From JAHEJJ01 sp965212205 (lineage in GTDB: Bacteria > Bacteroidota > Bacteroidia > Flavobacteriales > Flavobacteriaceae), in the NCBI GenBank assembly GCA_965212205.1, contig CBDBUX010000019.1, forward strand, positions 186,001 through 250,000: a DNA stretch of 64,000 bases, given 5' to 3'. Below the pieces are notes generated by a model, which saw only the letters and a program-made list of their open reading frames with translations, was not told the origin of the DNA and searched no databases. Every line of letters starts with the position of its first letter. Within the stretch, counting starts at the first letter, position 1. Below are positions 51,646 to 60,677 of this stretch, piece by piece. The position numbers were made by a program, and so were the translations under genes.

Positions 51646-52197
51646 ATGAGAAAATATATCCCTTACCTGATCTTTCTGATCCTGGTAATCGCAGTGTCTC
51701 TCTGGATACAAAAGGCCGATGCAAATACTACAGAAATAACAAATCCAGATACACAAAAAAACAGCATTATGGAAAATGACGACACACCCAGAGTAACCGG
51801 AATAGGCGGAATCTTTTTTCGTTCGAAAGATCCAAAAGGAGTCAACGAATGGTATGGGAAGCATCTCGGACTTGCCATAGACGATTACGGCTCGCCATTT
51901 GAATTCAGGAATGCCAACAACCCTGAAGAGATCAACTACCTCAGATGGGGTCCTTTTGATGAGAATACGGATTATTTTGATCCTTCAGAAAAAGAGTTTA
52001 TGATCAATTACAGGGTACAGCATATCGAGGCTCTGGTCGAAAATCTAAGGGCAGAGGGGGTGACTATTCTCGACAGTATCGCGTCGTACGACTACGGTAA
52101 ATTTGTTCATATTCTTGATCCGGAAGGCAACAAGATTGAACTTTGGGAACCCATCGATAGTTTTTTCACAAACATGGGCGGGCCTACTACTAAGTGA
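51646..52197 (+). CDS. Membrane-anchored or exported VOC-family protein
   Basis: A 183-residue protein. An N-terminal hydrophobic segment (YIPYLIFLILVIAVSLWIQ) precedes a VOC domain from residue about 48: TGIGGIFFRSKDPKGVNEWYGKHLGLAIDDYGSPFEFRN, then VQHIEALVENLRAEGVTILDSIASYDYGKFVHILDPEGNKIELWEP, with the E-L-W-E-P end. The leader is uncommon for this mostly cytoplasmic family. Divergently transcribed from the S9 gene with a 124-bp shared promoter region. Confidence 0.85.
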   Translation: MRKYIPYLIFLILVIAVSLWIQKADANTTEITNPDTQKNSIMENDDTPRVTGIGGIFFRSKDPKGVNEWYGKHLGLAIDDYGSPFEFRNANNPEEINYLRWGPFDENTDYFDPSEKEFMINYRVQHIEALVENLRAEGVTILDSIASYDYGKFVHILDPEGNKIELWEPIDSFFTNMGGPTTK

Positions 52198-52495
52198 CCG
52201 AACTGAGATGTGTTGTAATAAGTCATTCTCTTTCACCGGATTATTCTGATTGAGATGGTCTAATGGAATTAATCTGTCTGTCAATGCAGGTTCAACTTTT
52301 CACTTCCGTTTATCCATAATAATTAATTGCTGGTTGTTCATTGTTGATTATTGATTGTCTACCTACGTGCTCCACACTCGCACTGCATACCTCCCACTCC
52401 CGACTTCTGACTTCCAACCCCCATCTTCGGCTCAAATTCTGTAACATTTCTCTTATCTCTTCTTCTAATAGTTATCATCAACTAAACGAAACAAT
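52198..52495. other. Intergenic stretch with low-complexity, tandem-like sequence
   Basis: These 298 bases have no gene. Between about 52320 and 52430 the DNA is made of short degenerate repeats: TTGTTCATTGTTGATTATTGATTG followed by CTCC/ACTC-type words and GACTTCTGACTTCC. Similar TTGTTCATTGTT sequence occurs at about 1431-1446. Confidence 0.5.
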
Positions 52496-53188
52496 ATGAA
52501 ACCCTCTAAAACCAATGGTAGGATCATAGGCCTAATGTTCCTTTTCATTATTCTTTTAGGCGCCACCTCACTGAATTTCAGAGGTTTAAATTCCAGATTA
52601 CTGGCAGACCCTGATTTGCTCCAAACGGTTTTCGAACAGGCCTTTAATATGAAGTTGGCCATTGTTCTCAACTTAGCAGCCGGACTCCTATGGCTGGGAG
52701 TTGCCATTTATCTGTTTCCCTTTGTAAAAAATATTTCCAGATCACTGGCCATATGGTATGTGGTGCTTTGGGTCATTCAATTTGGTGCTGCCATGATGGG
52801 TGATATCGGTCATTTGTCACTGATCACCCTCAGTCAGCAGATCCAGGAGGTACCTGTGGGCGAATTAACCCACTATAATACTATCGCCATAGTCCTGGTA
52901 CATGACTATTTCTGGGGCCACTTTTTTAGTCTGATGGGGTATAGCTCGGCCACATTTCTATTATTCATTGCCATTTACAAGGGGAGATGGCTACCCCGAT
53001 TTATACCCATTTGGGGAATGGCCGCCATGACTTCTGTATTTTTTGCCAGCGCGGTGCAATTGTTCGATATTAAGGTTAGCTTTTGGTTTTACCAGCAAAA
53101 CGGGATCCATTTCATTTTTATGACGCTCTGGTTATTGATTTTTGGCTTTAGCATAAAAACCGTTGAGAGACCTTCAGCTAATGCATAA
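52496..53188 (+). CDS. DUF4386-family membrane protein
   Basis: A 230-residue protein with about six hydrophobic helices: GRIIGLMFLFIILLGATSLNFRGLNSRLLADPDLLQTVFEQAFNMKLAIVLNLAAGLLWLGVAIYLFPFVKNISRSLAIWYVVLW, and later MGYSSATFLLFIAIYKGRWLPRFIPIWGM. The R-G (TNGRIIGLMFL) start and the L-P-R-F/I-P-I-W-G segment are the family signature. Function unknown. A second member is at 55336. Confidence 0.85.
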   Translation: MKPSKTNGRIIGLMFLFIILLGATSLNFRGLNSRLLADPDLLQTVFEQAFNMKLAIVLNLAAGLLWLGVAIYLFPFVKNISRSLAIWYVVLWVIQFGAAMMGDIGHLSLITLSQQIQEVPVGELTHYNTIAIVLVHDYFWGHFFSLMGYSSATFLLFIAIYKGRWLPRFIPIWGMAAMTSVFFASAVQLFDIKVSFWFYQQNGIHFIFMTLWLLIFGFSIKTVERPSANA

Positions 53189-53291
53189 ATAAGCCAGCAT
53201 TAGCATGGCCTTACCCTTATCGATTATCGGGTTATAACAATTTTAGTATATTTCTTCTCTGAGAAACAGCTATTTGCACGGATTATCGCCG

Positions 53292-54722
53292 ATGAAAACC
53301 CATATCTGCTTAGCATTATTGACATTGCTTCTTTGCTTTGCCTGCAGGTCGGACAAGGGTGATAAGCAACTTTCCCGTTTCGACACCTATGATATTCGGG
53401 ATTTGGCCGACATCAGAAAAGATGGGAAACTAAGAGCACTCATTGCATATAGTGGTACCAGCTATTTTCTCTACCGTGGGCAGCCCATGGGTTATGAGTA
53501 CGAAATGCTTCAAAAGCTGGCTGAGCACTTCAAGCTCGATCTCGAGCTGCAAATCGCCAGAGACCTCAACCAGATGCTAGAGGAACTTCGGAAAGGCAAT
53601 ATCGACATAGTGGCCCACGGATTGGCGATCACCAAGGAACGACAAAAGATCGCTTCGTTTACAGACTATTTATATCTCACGCAGCAAGTTTTGGTTCAAC
53701 GTAAACCCGACAACTGGGATCAACTTAAGTACAGGCAAAAACAAAGGAGCCTGGTCAACGATCCTGTTGAACTGATCGGCGATACGGTATCGGTACGCAA
53801 AAATTCTTCGTATTACCTCCGCCTTTTACACCTTTCAGATGAATTGGGTGAGGATATTATCATCGATACACTAAGGGGCAATCTCTCTACCGATGAGATC
53901 ATTAAGATGGTCGCCGATGGCAAGATCAAATATACGATCGCCGATAGCAACATCGCACATATCAATGCCTCTTCCTACCCTGAGCTCGATGTTGAAGTCC
54001 CCATTAGCAGTTCACAGCGAATTGCCTGGGCCGTTAGGCCTAGTGCTACTAAGCTGCTGGAGGAGACCAACACCTGGATCAGAAATAATAGAAGAAAGCA
54101 TGAATTCAATGTGATCTTTAATAAATATTTTAAGAACGAGCGTAGGTTTAAAAGGAGGGTAAAGAGCGAGTTCTACAGTCTAAATAACAAACAGATCAGC
54201 AAATACGATGATATCATTAAAATGAACGCTGCAAAGATCGGTTGGGATTGGCGGCTTCTGGCTTCTCTTATCTATCAGGAATCTCAATTTAACATCGAAG
54301 CCAAATCCTGGGCCGGAGCCCGTGGACTGATGCAAATGATGCCCGGCACCGCTAAAGAATTAGGCGTAAATAATATATTAGACCCTAAGGATAATATTGC
54401 CGGAGGTAGTGCTTATCTGAAAAAGTTGTTCGACCGTTTTACCGATGTTACGGATACCATCCAGCGCACAAAATTTGCCATGGCTGCTTATAATTGTGGT
54501 TATTCGCATGTAAGAGACGCCCAAAAACTAGCTGAATTTAAACACTTGGATCCTCATTCCTGGGATGCAAATGTCGCCGAGATGGTTCGGGCTTTAAGTT
54601 TCCCTAAAAACTATAATTTAGATTTTATAAAATTTGGCTATGTGAACGGGAATGAACCCTATGCCTATATAAATCAGATCTTTGAACGGTATAATCACTA
54701 TACCCATTTTATTGAAAAGTAG
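53292..54722 (+). CDS. mltF: Membrane-bound lytic transglycosylase MltF-like lipoprotein
   Basis: A 476-residue lipoprotein from ATG 53292 (lipobox CFAC; Cys18). Residues about 45-290 are a periplasmic solute-binding (SBP_bac_3) domain: LRALIAYSGTSYFLYRGQPMGYEYEMLQKLAEHF, LRKGNIDIVAHGLAITKERQKIASFTDYLY. Residues about 305-440 form the SLT lysozyme-like domain with catalytic Glu330 (IYQESQFN) and the GARGLMQMMPGTAKELG motif. MltF cleaves murein between MurNAc and GlcNAc. Followed four bases later by a GNAT gene. Confidence 0.88.
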   Translation: MKTHICLALLTLLLCFACRSDKGDKQLSRFDTYDIRDLADIRKDGKLRALIAYSGTSYFLYRGQPMGYEYEMLQKLAEHFKLDLELQIARDLNQMLEELRKGNIDIVAHGLAITKERQKIASFTDYLYLTQQVLVQRKPDNWDQLKYRQKQRSLVNDPVELIGDTVSVRKNSSYYLRLLHLSDELGEDIIIDTLRGNLSTDEIIKMVADGKIKYTIADSNIAHINASSYPELDVEVPISSSQRIAWAVRPSATKLLEETNTWIRNNRRKHEFNVIFNKYFKNERRFKRRVKSEFYSLNNKQISKYDDIIKMNAAKIGWDWRLLASLIYQESQFNIEAKSWAGARGLMQMMPGTAKELGVNNILDPKDNIAGGSAYLKKLFDRFTDVTDTIQRTKFAMAAYNCGYSHVRDAQKLAEFKHLDPHSWDANVAEMVRALSFPKNYNLDFIKFGYVNGNEPYAYINQIFERYNHYTHFIEK

Positions 54723-54726
54723 ATAG

Positions 54727-55245
54727 ATGGGCAAGCCGATTTCCTGGGAAACCACAAGACTTTTATTACGACCAACCGGTGTAGAAGATGCAGAATTTAT
54801 ATTAAAACTCCTCAATACTCCCAAGTGGCTAAAATTTGTTGGAGACCGGCAGGTACATTCTGAAGACGAAGCCAGAGTCTATATCAAAAAAAGAATGCTA
54901 CCCCAATTGGAACGGCTGGGCTATTCAAATTACACCATCATCAGAAAAAGCGACGGGAATAAGCTGGGTTGCTGTGGGCTCTATGACCGTGAAGGTCTCG
55001 AAGGAGTCGACATTGGTTTTGCCCTGCTTCCGGAATACGAAAAGCATGGCTTTGCCCTTGAAGCTTCAAAAGAACTGTTGCGAGCTGCGGGAGAGGAATT
55101 CGGTATCCGGAAAATCAGTGGCATTACAGCTAAGGATCATTACGCCTCTCAACGCCTGCTCGAAAAATTAGGGTTGCGATGTACAGGAACTGTAATATTG
55201 CCCGATGAGGAGGAAGAACTACTGGTCTATAAAAGGGATCTCTGA
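54727..55245 (+). CDS. GNAT-family N-acetyltransferase
   Basis: A 172-residue GNAT of the RimJ/RimL-type: SWETTRLLLRPTGVEDAEFILKLLNTPKWLKFVGDRQVHSEDEARVYI, then GCCGLYDREGLEGVDIGFALLPEYEKHGFALEASKELL and KISGITAKDHYASQRLLEKLGLRCTGT. This subfamily acetylates amines of ribosomal proteins or small molecules. It is coupled to mltF (four-base gap), probably by shared transcription. Confidence 0.88.
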   Translation: MGKPISWETTRLLLRPTGVEDAEFILKLLNTPKWLKFVGDRQVHSEDEARVYIKKRMLPQLERLGYSNYTIIRKSDGNKLGCCGLYDREGLEGVDIGFALLPEYEKHGFALEASKELLRAAGEEFGIRKISGITAKDHYASQRLLEKLGLRCTGTVILPDEEEELLVYKRDL

Positions 55246-55335
55246 ACTCTTACTTAATATCAATATCTTATAAGCCAAGCTACAATTAGGTAACATATTT
55301 GATTATCGATCGTCGTTCTTTAAAACCTAACAACT

Positions 55336-56016
55336 ATGTCATCCAACAAAAAAACTGGCAGACAGGCCGGGCTTGCTTATTTCATCCTGGTCATTACCGG
55401 AATATTCAGCCTGATGTATGTTCCGACCCAAATATATGTAGGCAATGACCCTGCAGCCACAGTTGCAAACATTCAATCTCAGGAATCTCTTTTCCGTTTA
55501 GGCATGGCCATAGAAATGGTATCCTATGTTGCTTTTCTATTGCTACCGCTGATTCTCTATAAAATATTTCATCGTCTGAACAGTACCGCTTCTGTATTGA
55601 TGGTAGCATTTGCAGTTGTTAGCATCCCTATCACATTTTCAGGTATTCTTAATGAATTTTCGGTCCTGGAACTGGTTCATGCTTCAGATCTTCCTAATTC
55701 CGATATCGAGGCCGATGTGATGTTTTATATGAAACGCTATTTTAAGAGTCACCTGATAGCACAAATTTTTTGGGCACTATGGCTTTTTCCCCTGGGGTAC
55801 ATGATCTATAAGTCTGGGTTGATCCCAAAAATCCTCGGTATTTTTCTCATGTTAGGTTGTGTCGGTTATCTGATCGACTTTTTCGGCCGGGTGATCATGC
55901 CAGAATTTGGTGACCTCGCAATTGCCAGTTACATCACTATACCTGCGAGTATTGGTGAAATCGGCACATGTCTTTGGCTACTGATAATGGGTGCACGCGA
56001 AGTTTCTGAGGCCTAA
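55336..56016 (+). CDS. DUF4386-family membrane protein
   Basis: A 226-residue protein with six hydrophobic helices: GRQAGLAYFILVITGIFSLMYVPTQIYVGNDPAATVANIQSQESLFRLGMAIEMVSYVAFLLLPLILYKIF, then FKSHLIAQIFWALWLFPLGYMIYKSGLIPKILGIFLMLGCVGYLIDFF. R-x-A-G-L/Y-F start and I-P-K-I-L-G end match the family. A relative of 52496. Function unknown. Confidence 0.85.
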   Translation: MSSNKKTGRQAGLAYFILVITGIFSLMYVPTQIYVGNDPAATVANIQSQESLFRLGMAIEMVSYVAFLLLPLILYKIFHRLNSTASVLMVAFAVVSIPITFSGILNEFSVLELVHASDLPNSDIEADVMFYMKRYFKSHLIAQIFWALWLFPLGYMIYKSGLIPKILGIFLMLGCVGYLIDFFGRVIMPEFGDLAIASYITIPASIGEIGTCLWLLIMGAREVSEA

Positions 56017-56017
56017 A

Positions 56018-56269
56018 ATGTTAAAAACTGTAACATTGCCGCTATTTAATCCTCTTATTAGTATAGCTAGCTATCTAATGAGCAGAAATAGAATAACCAA
56101 GACCAAGATAGCCGTATTCACGGGTGTCACTGGTGGATTGATCTTCCTCTTATTTTTCTTCTATGGCATGGGGATTAATGCCAGTGGTTTCTATATCATA
56201 TTAGGACTCTTAGGCACCATCATTTTTACCAGCCTTGTATTCCTTTTGATAAATACCGATCGGAAATAA
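56018..56269 (+). CDS. Small membrane protein
   Basis: A short protein with two hydrophobic helices (AVFTGVTGGLIFLLFFFYGMG and FYIILGLLGTIIFTSLVFLLIN). ATG 56018 (two bases after the previous stop; 83 aa) or ATG 56078 (63 aa) are possible starts; the second gives a compact two-helix protein. No family is recognised. Confidence 0.5.
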   Translation: MLKTVTLPLFNPLISIASYLMSRNRITKTKIAVFTGVTGGLIFLLFFFYGMGINASGFYIILGLLGTIIFTSLVFLLINTDRK

Positions 56270-56320
56270 TCTTCTATTGTTCCACTATTCTTACTGTAAA
56301 ATTTAAGGTCTTGCTTGCGA

Positions 56321-57256
56321 TCACTTCAATTGAGTACCCGGTGTCACTTCGAAGGCTCTGAATTCAACAGCACCATGATCGCCCTGTAACATAAAGGCAC
56401 CGGGGGCCGTTTCGTTATTGTCTATAGCGCCGCCAGTCATCCCCGGAATCATCTGATCTAGAATTACCGGTATTCCATTAGCGATCACAGTTACACGCCG
56501 CCCTATCAGGATGATATCGTAAGTCTGCCACTCCCCTGCAGGTTTGGCCGCCATTTCATTTGGGGTCAGGAAACCGTATACGCCTCCAAATAGAATATCT
56601 GAGGGTTCGAGTCCATGGCTATCGATAATTTGTACCTCATATCGCCCACGGAGATAAATTCCACTGTTGCTGCCTTTGGGAATCCTGAACTCAGCATGTA
56701 ATTTGAAATTTTTAAACTTCTCGTCGCTGACCAGGTTGGATACACTACCCGGACAGGTCAGTATTCCGTTTTTCACGTTCCAGTTTTTAGAGCCGTCTGC
56801 ATGCCATCCACTAAGGTCTTTTCCATTGAAAACTGATATGGGTTCGCCCCATTTAGGGATTTTGACATGGTTCAATTCCGGAGCCCGCATGGCAGTCCAA
56901 GTATAACTTTTCCCATCGGTATAGGTCATAGTACCCACTAGTTTATCGGCTTGTAGCTCTCCGGCAAACTCCATATCCCTGTTACCCGGCTCCCATTGTG
57001 GAGGGATAGCGAAACTGAACTTTTTACCCTGGTATTTTACCTCTGCTACCGGTCGTGCACTGCCAAAAGCATAAACAAAACGGCCTACCAATGTCTTATG
57101 CCCGGAATGCCTGATCTCTAACCAGGAAGGCAATTCTTTACCCTGATAATCGATGGTCAGGTTCCAGCGACCTTCCAGTGCATTGGTTTCCTGGGCCCAT
57201 CCAGATAATGAAAATATAATTATTAGTACCGTAGTTATGTAAAATCCCCGTTTCAT
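56321..57256 (-). CDS. DUF1080 (3-keto-disaccharide hydrolase-like) exported protein
   Basis: A 311-residue protein with signal peptide (YITTVLIIIFSLSGWAQ). An N-terminal domain (residues about 25-130) of antiparallel strands is followed by a DUF1080 jellyroll (about 138-308): GEPISVFNGKDLSGWHADGSKNWNVKNGILTC, SGIYLRGRYEVQIID and NGIPVILDQMI..GPGA-type end. DUF1080 proteins resemble laminarinase-like concanavalin folds and cleave 3-keto-glycosides in some cases. The N-terminal domain is not typical for the simplest members. Monocistronic. Confidence 0.85.
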   Translation of the reverse strand: MKRGFYITTVLIIIFSLSGWAQETNALEGRWNLTIDYQGKELPSWLEIRHSGHKTLVGRFVYAFGSARPVAEVKYQGKKFSFAIPPQWEPGNRDMEFAGELQADKLVGTMTYTDGKSYTWTAMRAPELNHVKIPKWGEPISVFNGKDLSGWHADGSKNWNVKNGILTCPGSVSNLVSDEKFKNFKLHAEFRIPKGSNSGIYLRGRYEVQIIDSHGLEPSDILFGGVYGFLTPNEMAAKPAGEWQTYDIILIGRRVTVIANGIPVILDQMIPGMTGGAIDNNETAPGAFMLQGDHGAVEFRAFEVTPGTQLK

Positions 57257-57383
57257 ATGGTTCGGATTAGAAAATGTTAAACTGGTTTAAATATAAGTAT
57301 AATCCCTTTCTTTTTGTAGTTTTAGAGGATTCTGAGAGGCCTCGTGACGCAGACCGTGCCCCAGTTGTAAATATATCTAAAGC

Positions 57384-58358
57384 ATGAGACCGATCTTATC
57401 TTTATTCCTTATTCTCACCTTTGGAGGCCTGGCTGCCCAAAACAATACGCTTAAACTGGCCTCTGATGTCTGGCCACCCTTCGCGGATGCCGATGGCGAA
57501 AAAGCTTTTGCAATGGAGTTGGTTGAGGAGGCTCTGAAAAGAGACGACGTAGGTATAGCGACATCCATCGTCAGTTTTAAAGAAGTTTTAGACGGGATCA
57601 ATGCTGGGCAATACGATGGCAGTGCCACACTTTGGAAGACCAAAGACCGGGAATCGTATCTACTCTATTCTAAACCCTATCTTGAAAACAGACTTGTGCT
57701 GGTGAGCAGGGCAGGAAATGATGTGAGCGCCGATTCGCTCGATGATCTAAAAAACAAACGGGTCTCAGTGGTGAGTGACTACGCTTATGGCACATCTATA
57801 TATACTATTCCGGGAGTTAGTATCCTACCGGGAAAAAGCGATCAGTATAACCTGGAATTGTTGTTAGAAGGTAAAACCGATTATATGCTGGTCGATGAAT
57901 TGCTGATCAAATATTTACTGGAATATCAGCATCAGGAAGTCAAGAAATATCTGTCTGTCGGCACAAAGGCGATCATCGTACAACCCTTGTACTTTGCTAT
58001 CCTTAAAAGCACTCCTGAAGCAGAGACTATTATTTCAAAATTCGATGAAAACATTAGCCAGATGATGACCGACGGCACCTACAATGAGATCCTGGAACTG
58101 AATTGGATACAATACGATGTTGATGGCGACGGCGTTTTGGAACTGGTTATGGGAGACGGCCTGGCTGGTAAGGAAGCTCCGGTAAATTACTATGCCCTAA
58201 TGTCCTCATCGGGCCTTAACACAAATACAGATCGTTACTATATCAATGGCACGGTTTACGATGGATGGAATACGGTACCGGCGAAGTTTAAAAATGATAT
58301 TATCAAGGCAGCCAATGCTACGCCTTCGGAGTCGGGCGGACTTAAATTAAAATTCTGA
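57384..58358 (+). CDS. Periplasmic solute-binding protein (SBP_bac_3) with C-terminal DxDGDG extension
   Basis: A 324-residue exported protein (signal peptide LSLFLILTFGGLAAQ). Residues about 20-240 are an amino-acid-type solute-binding domain: LKLASDVWPPFADADGEKAFAMELVEEAL, INAGQYDGSATLWKTKDRESYLLYSKPYLENRLVLVSRAG and GKTDYMLVDELLIKYLL. Residues about 245-324 are an added domain with DVDGDGVLELVMGDG, an EF-hand-like calcium motif. No ABC permease or ATPase is adjacent; the next two genes are outer-membrane barrels. It may sense or deliver a ligand to another system. Confidence 0.85.
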   Translation: MRPILSLFLILTFGGLAAQNNTLKLASDVWPPFADADGEKAFAMELVEEALKRDDVGIATSIVSFKEVLDGINAGQYDGSATLWKTKDRESYLLYSKPYLENRLVLVSRAGNDVSADSLDDLKNKRVSVVSDYAYGTSIYTIPGVSILPGKSDQYNLELLLEGKTDYMLVDELLIKYLLEYQHQEVKKYLSVGTKAIIVQPLYFAILKSTPEAETIISKFDENISQMMTDGTYNEILELNWIQYDVDGDGVLELVMGDGLAGKEAPVNYYALMSSSGLNTNTDRYYINGTVYDGWNTVPAKFKNDIIKAANATPSESGGLKLKF

Positions 58359-58490
58359 TTACACCCATTTTCAATTGCTGGTTTCAAAAAATCATAAAAG
58401 TCTCTAAATGAAAACATCGTCCGACTCATTTCAGTTTTGAATTTGACTTCATAATATTTCCCATTATCTTTCAATTGCTCAAAAAAGAAT

Positions 58491-59693
58491 ATGACCAGCC
58501 CTATGAAAAGGAGGGTGCTCCTGCTTTTGTTGACCATTACCGTATGCAGCATAAAAGCCCAGAGGGATTCTGTCCCGGCTGATGGCATTAGCGCGCCGCA
58601 CAAAGAAGGTGTCCTGGATTTGATCGAACGGGAAAAAAACGCTTTACCCCCTTCAAAAAAGATCAATAAAACCAATTTTGACCGTTGGGACTATTCCGAA
58701 AAAGACCATGCGATCGTGGGTTATTATGGTACTATTTTCCAGACCGGGTTTAACGATAGCAATACGGCTGTGACATGGCACCATGACCTCGGCGCTTTTT
58801 ATCGCGGTTACCTGGTTAAAAAAGATAGCTACCGCCTTAATGCCCAGGTTTGGGTGGAACAAAATTCATTGATCGCCGGTGATGATCCCAAAAAATTCTC
58901 CCAAAGACTCGGGATGTTTTCGGGCACCAATGGTTCCGATACCGAGGGGCACGAATGGCCAACAATCGAATATCTCTATTTTGAAAATTTCTTTTTTGAT
59001 GGTTTTTTAGATATCACCCTGGGAAAGATCGACCCCCTTTTCCTTTCAACCTTTACCTCCTACGCCGGCTGGGATAAGATGACATTCTTTAGTAAAACTG
59101 CGGCTTCAGACCCGGTACCCGATTTAAATGCAGGATTTGGGTTTTACACGGGTTTGAATATTACAGACAACTTTGAATTTGGTGTCATGATGGTCGATGA
59201 TAATGCAAGGAACGACTACTTCGATCCGGTTAATTTCTTCTACAATACGTCTTACTCCTATCAGGCGCTGGTGAGTTGGAAAATTCCCACCAGGCATGAC
59301 TTATACAGCACACATATACTATCATATTACTATGTGGAGCCGAAAGAAGGTGCCGGAGATGGTCGCGGTTATACCTACGTGGCCAACCAGGGCCTTAGCA
59401 AGAAACACATAATAACTATAAAGGCTTCACAAGGATCGGGTCGTGTTACAAAATACAACGGTGCCTATGCGCTGGGTCTTATATTCCTTAATGCTTTTCA
59501 GCGACCCGGCGATCAATTCGGAACTGCACTCTTGCTCAATGAAAAAGGAGGTAAATACGAATACGGACTGGATAGTTATTACAAGCTTTTCATAAAACCC
59601 TGGATTACTTTCGACGGCAATCTACAGCTGTACTATACTCCAGCAAAGACACTTAACGTAATACCCGGAATCCGGGCCATGATCACCTATTAA
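58491..59693 (+). CDS. OprB-like carbohydrate porin
   Basis: A 400-residue outer-membrane protein; ATG 58491 (MTSPMKRR) or 58503 are possible starts, with signal peptide VLLLLLTITVCSIKAQ. The body is a beta-barrel of OprB/porin type: FDRWDYSEKDHAIVGYYGTIFQTGFNDSN, QVWVEQNSLIAGDDPKKFSQRLGMFSG, YLYFENFFFDGFLDITLGKIDPLFLS, with aromatic girdle strands and a last strand ending in ITY. It would take up sugars or small solutes. It lies 132 bp after the binding-protein gene and precedes another barrel. Confidence 0.8.
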   Translation: MTSPMKRRVLLLLLTITVCSIKAQRDSVPADGISAPHKEGVLDLIEREKNALPPSKKINKTNFDRWDYSEKDHAIVGYYGTIFQTGFNDSNTAVTWHHDLGAFYRGYLVKKDSYRLNAQVWVEQNSLIAGDDPKKFSQRLGMFSGTNGSDTEGHEWPTIEYLYFENFFFDGFLDITLGKIDPLFLSTFTSYAGWDKMTFFSKTAASDPVPDLNAGFGFYTGLNITDNFEFGVMMVDDNARNDYFDPVNFFYNTSYSYQALVSWKIPTRHDLYSTHILSYYYVEPKEGAGDGRGYTYVANQGLSKKHIITIKASQGSGRVTKYNGAYALGLIFLNAFQRPGDQFGTALLLNEKGGKYEYGLDSYYKLFIKPWITFDGNLQLYYTPAKTLNVIPGIRAMITY

Positions 59694-59764
59694 AGTAGTC
59701 AATATCATTGCTGAATATTATTATATTTTTGAAACTTGCATCAAAAAAAATAAAAATTAGCGCT

Positions 59765-60541
59765 ATGAAAAAGATTGCCCAACACTTTAGTCCTGCAACT
59801 ATTCTGCTGTTATTTTGCCTCATTAGTTCACCGCTTTTAGGCCAGGACGATGACGCAGGGCAGATCGATGCTTCCAAACCGACAAATTTCTACTCTTTTT
59901 TAGACAACACTTTGGAGCTTACCAATTCTCCGGGACAAAATGTTTTTGGATACCGAGGAAAGCTCACTTTGGCACCTTCCGAAGCCCACCTTGTGCTGGC
60001 TGAAATACCATTATTGTACAATGACCGGACCTCCAGGTTCGGATTGGGTGATATCCGGGCAAGGTATTTCTGGTTACCCTATAAAAACTATGACCGTTTT
60101 ATTGGGGCATTTGGCCCATCAATAGACGTCTTTGCACCTGTTGGCAGTTTTGAAGACGGTATTGGAAGTGGTCGTTGGACGGTATCCCCAGGGGTAACCG
60201 TAGGATTGATGGCGGCAGATTGGATCCAGTTTTTCCCCATTCTCTCCTATCAATATCAAAGCAAACCAGTATACGACAATCCTCTACCTGCCGCCGACAG
60301 GGATCGTCATGGAGTGACTTTTCAGGTCATAACTCCTCTAGTATTTTCGGAAGTATTCTTTGTCCAGATCACTCCCATCCTAAGACTCAACGATATTGGT
60401 GATGAACGTTTTGACCGTTTTGTGCAGGAAATATTTGCCGCGTACTCACTCGCTGAAAAAAAGCAGCTCAGCCTCTTTTATAGTGGAAATTTCGAAGATA
60501 AAGTACATCAGGCAGGCTTGGGTTTGACCATATTCTTTTAA
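59765..60541 (+). CDS. Outer-membrane beta-barrel protein (MetA-/transporter-like)
   Basis: A 258-residue protein from ATG 59765 (MKKIAQHFSP); an earlier TTG/ATG frame adds 19 residues before the signal peptide. The signal peptide LLLFCLISSPLLGQ is followed by a barrel: SLDNTLELTNSPGQNVFGYRGKLTLAPSEAHLVLAEIPLLYNDRTSRFGLGDIRARYFWLPYKNYDRFIGAFGPSIDVFAPVGSF, ending GLGLTIFF, a typical outer-membrane C-terminus (Phe last). It resembles the phenol MetA-pathway-type or transporter-like OMPs. Third of the binding-protein/porin set. Confidence 0.8.
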   Translation: MKKIAQHFSPATILLLFCLISSPLLGQDDDAGQIDASKPTNFYSFLDNTLELTNSPGQNVFGYRGKLTLAPSEAHLVLAEIPLLYNDRTSRFGLGDIRARYFWLPYKNYDRFIGAFGPSIDVFAPVGSFEDGIGSGRWTVSPGVTVGLMAADWIQFFPILSYQYQSKPVYDNPLPAADRDRHGVTFQVITPLVFSEVFFVQITPILRLNDIGDERFDRFVQEIFAAYSLAEKKQLSLFYSGNFEDKVHQAGLGLTIFF

Positions 60542-60650
60542 CACAAGATACTGGCGGGCATAACTTGCCTTTGACTAATTGAACCGGCCAGTTCGCCAAC
60601 CGGGCAGGCCGATTTACACATTGAAGTTTCTTCCATTGCTCCAGATCAGG

Positions 60651-60658
60651 TATTTTTG
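60651..60658 (+). promoter_or_regulatory. Candidate -7 element for SIMPL gene
   Basis: TATTTTTG (60651-60658) fits TAnnTTTG, with the start ATG 60678 about 20 bases later. No -33 box at the normal spacing is clear. Confidence 0.35.
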
Positions 60659-60677
60659 ATCTATTAAATTTAAAATC

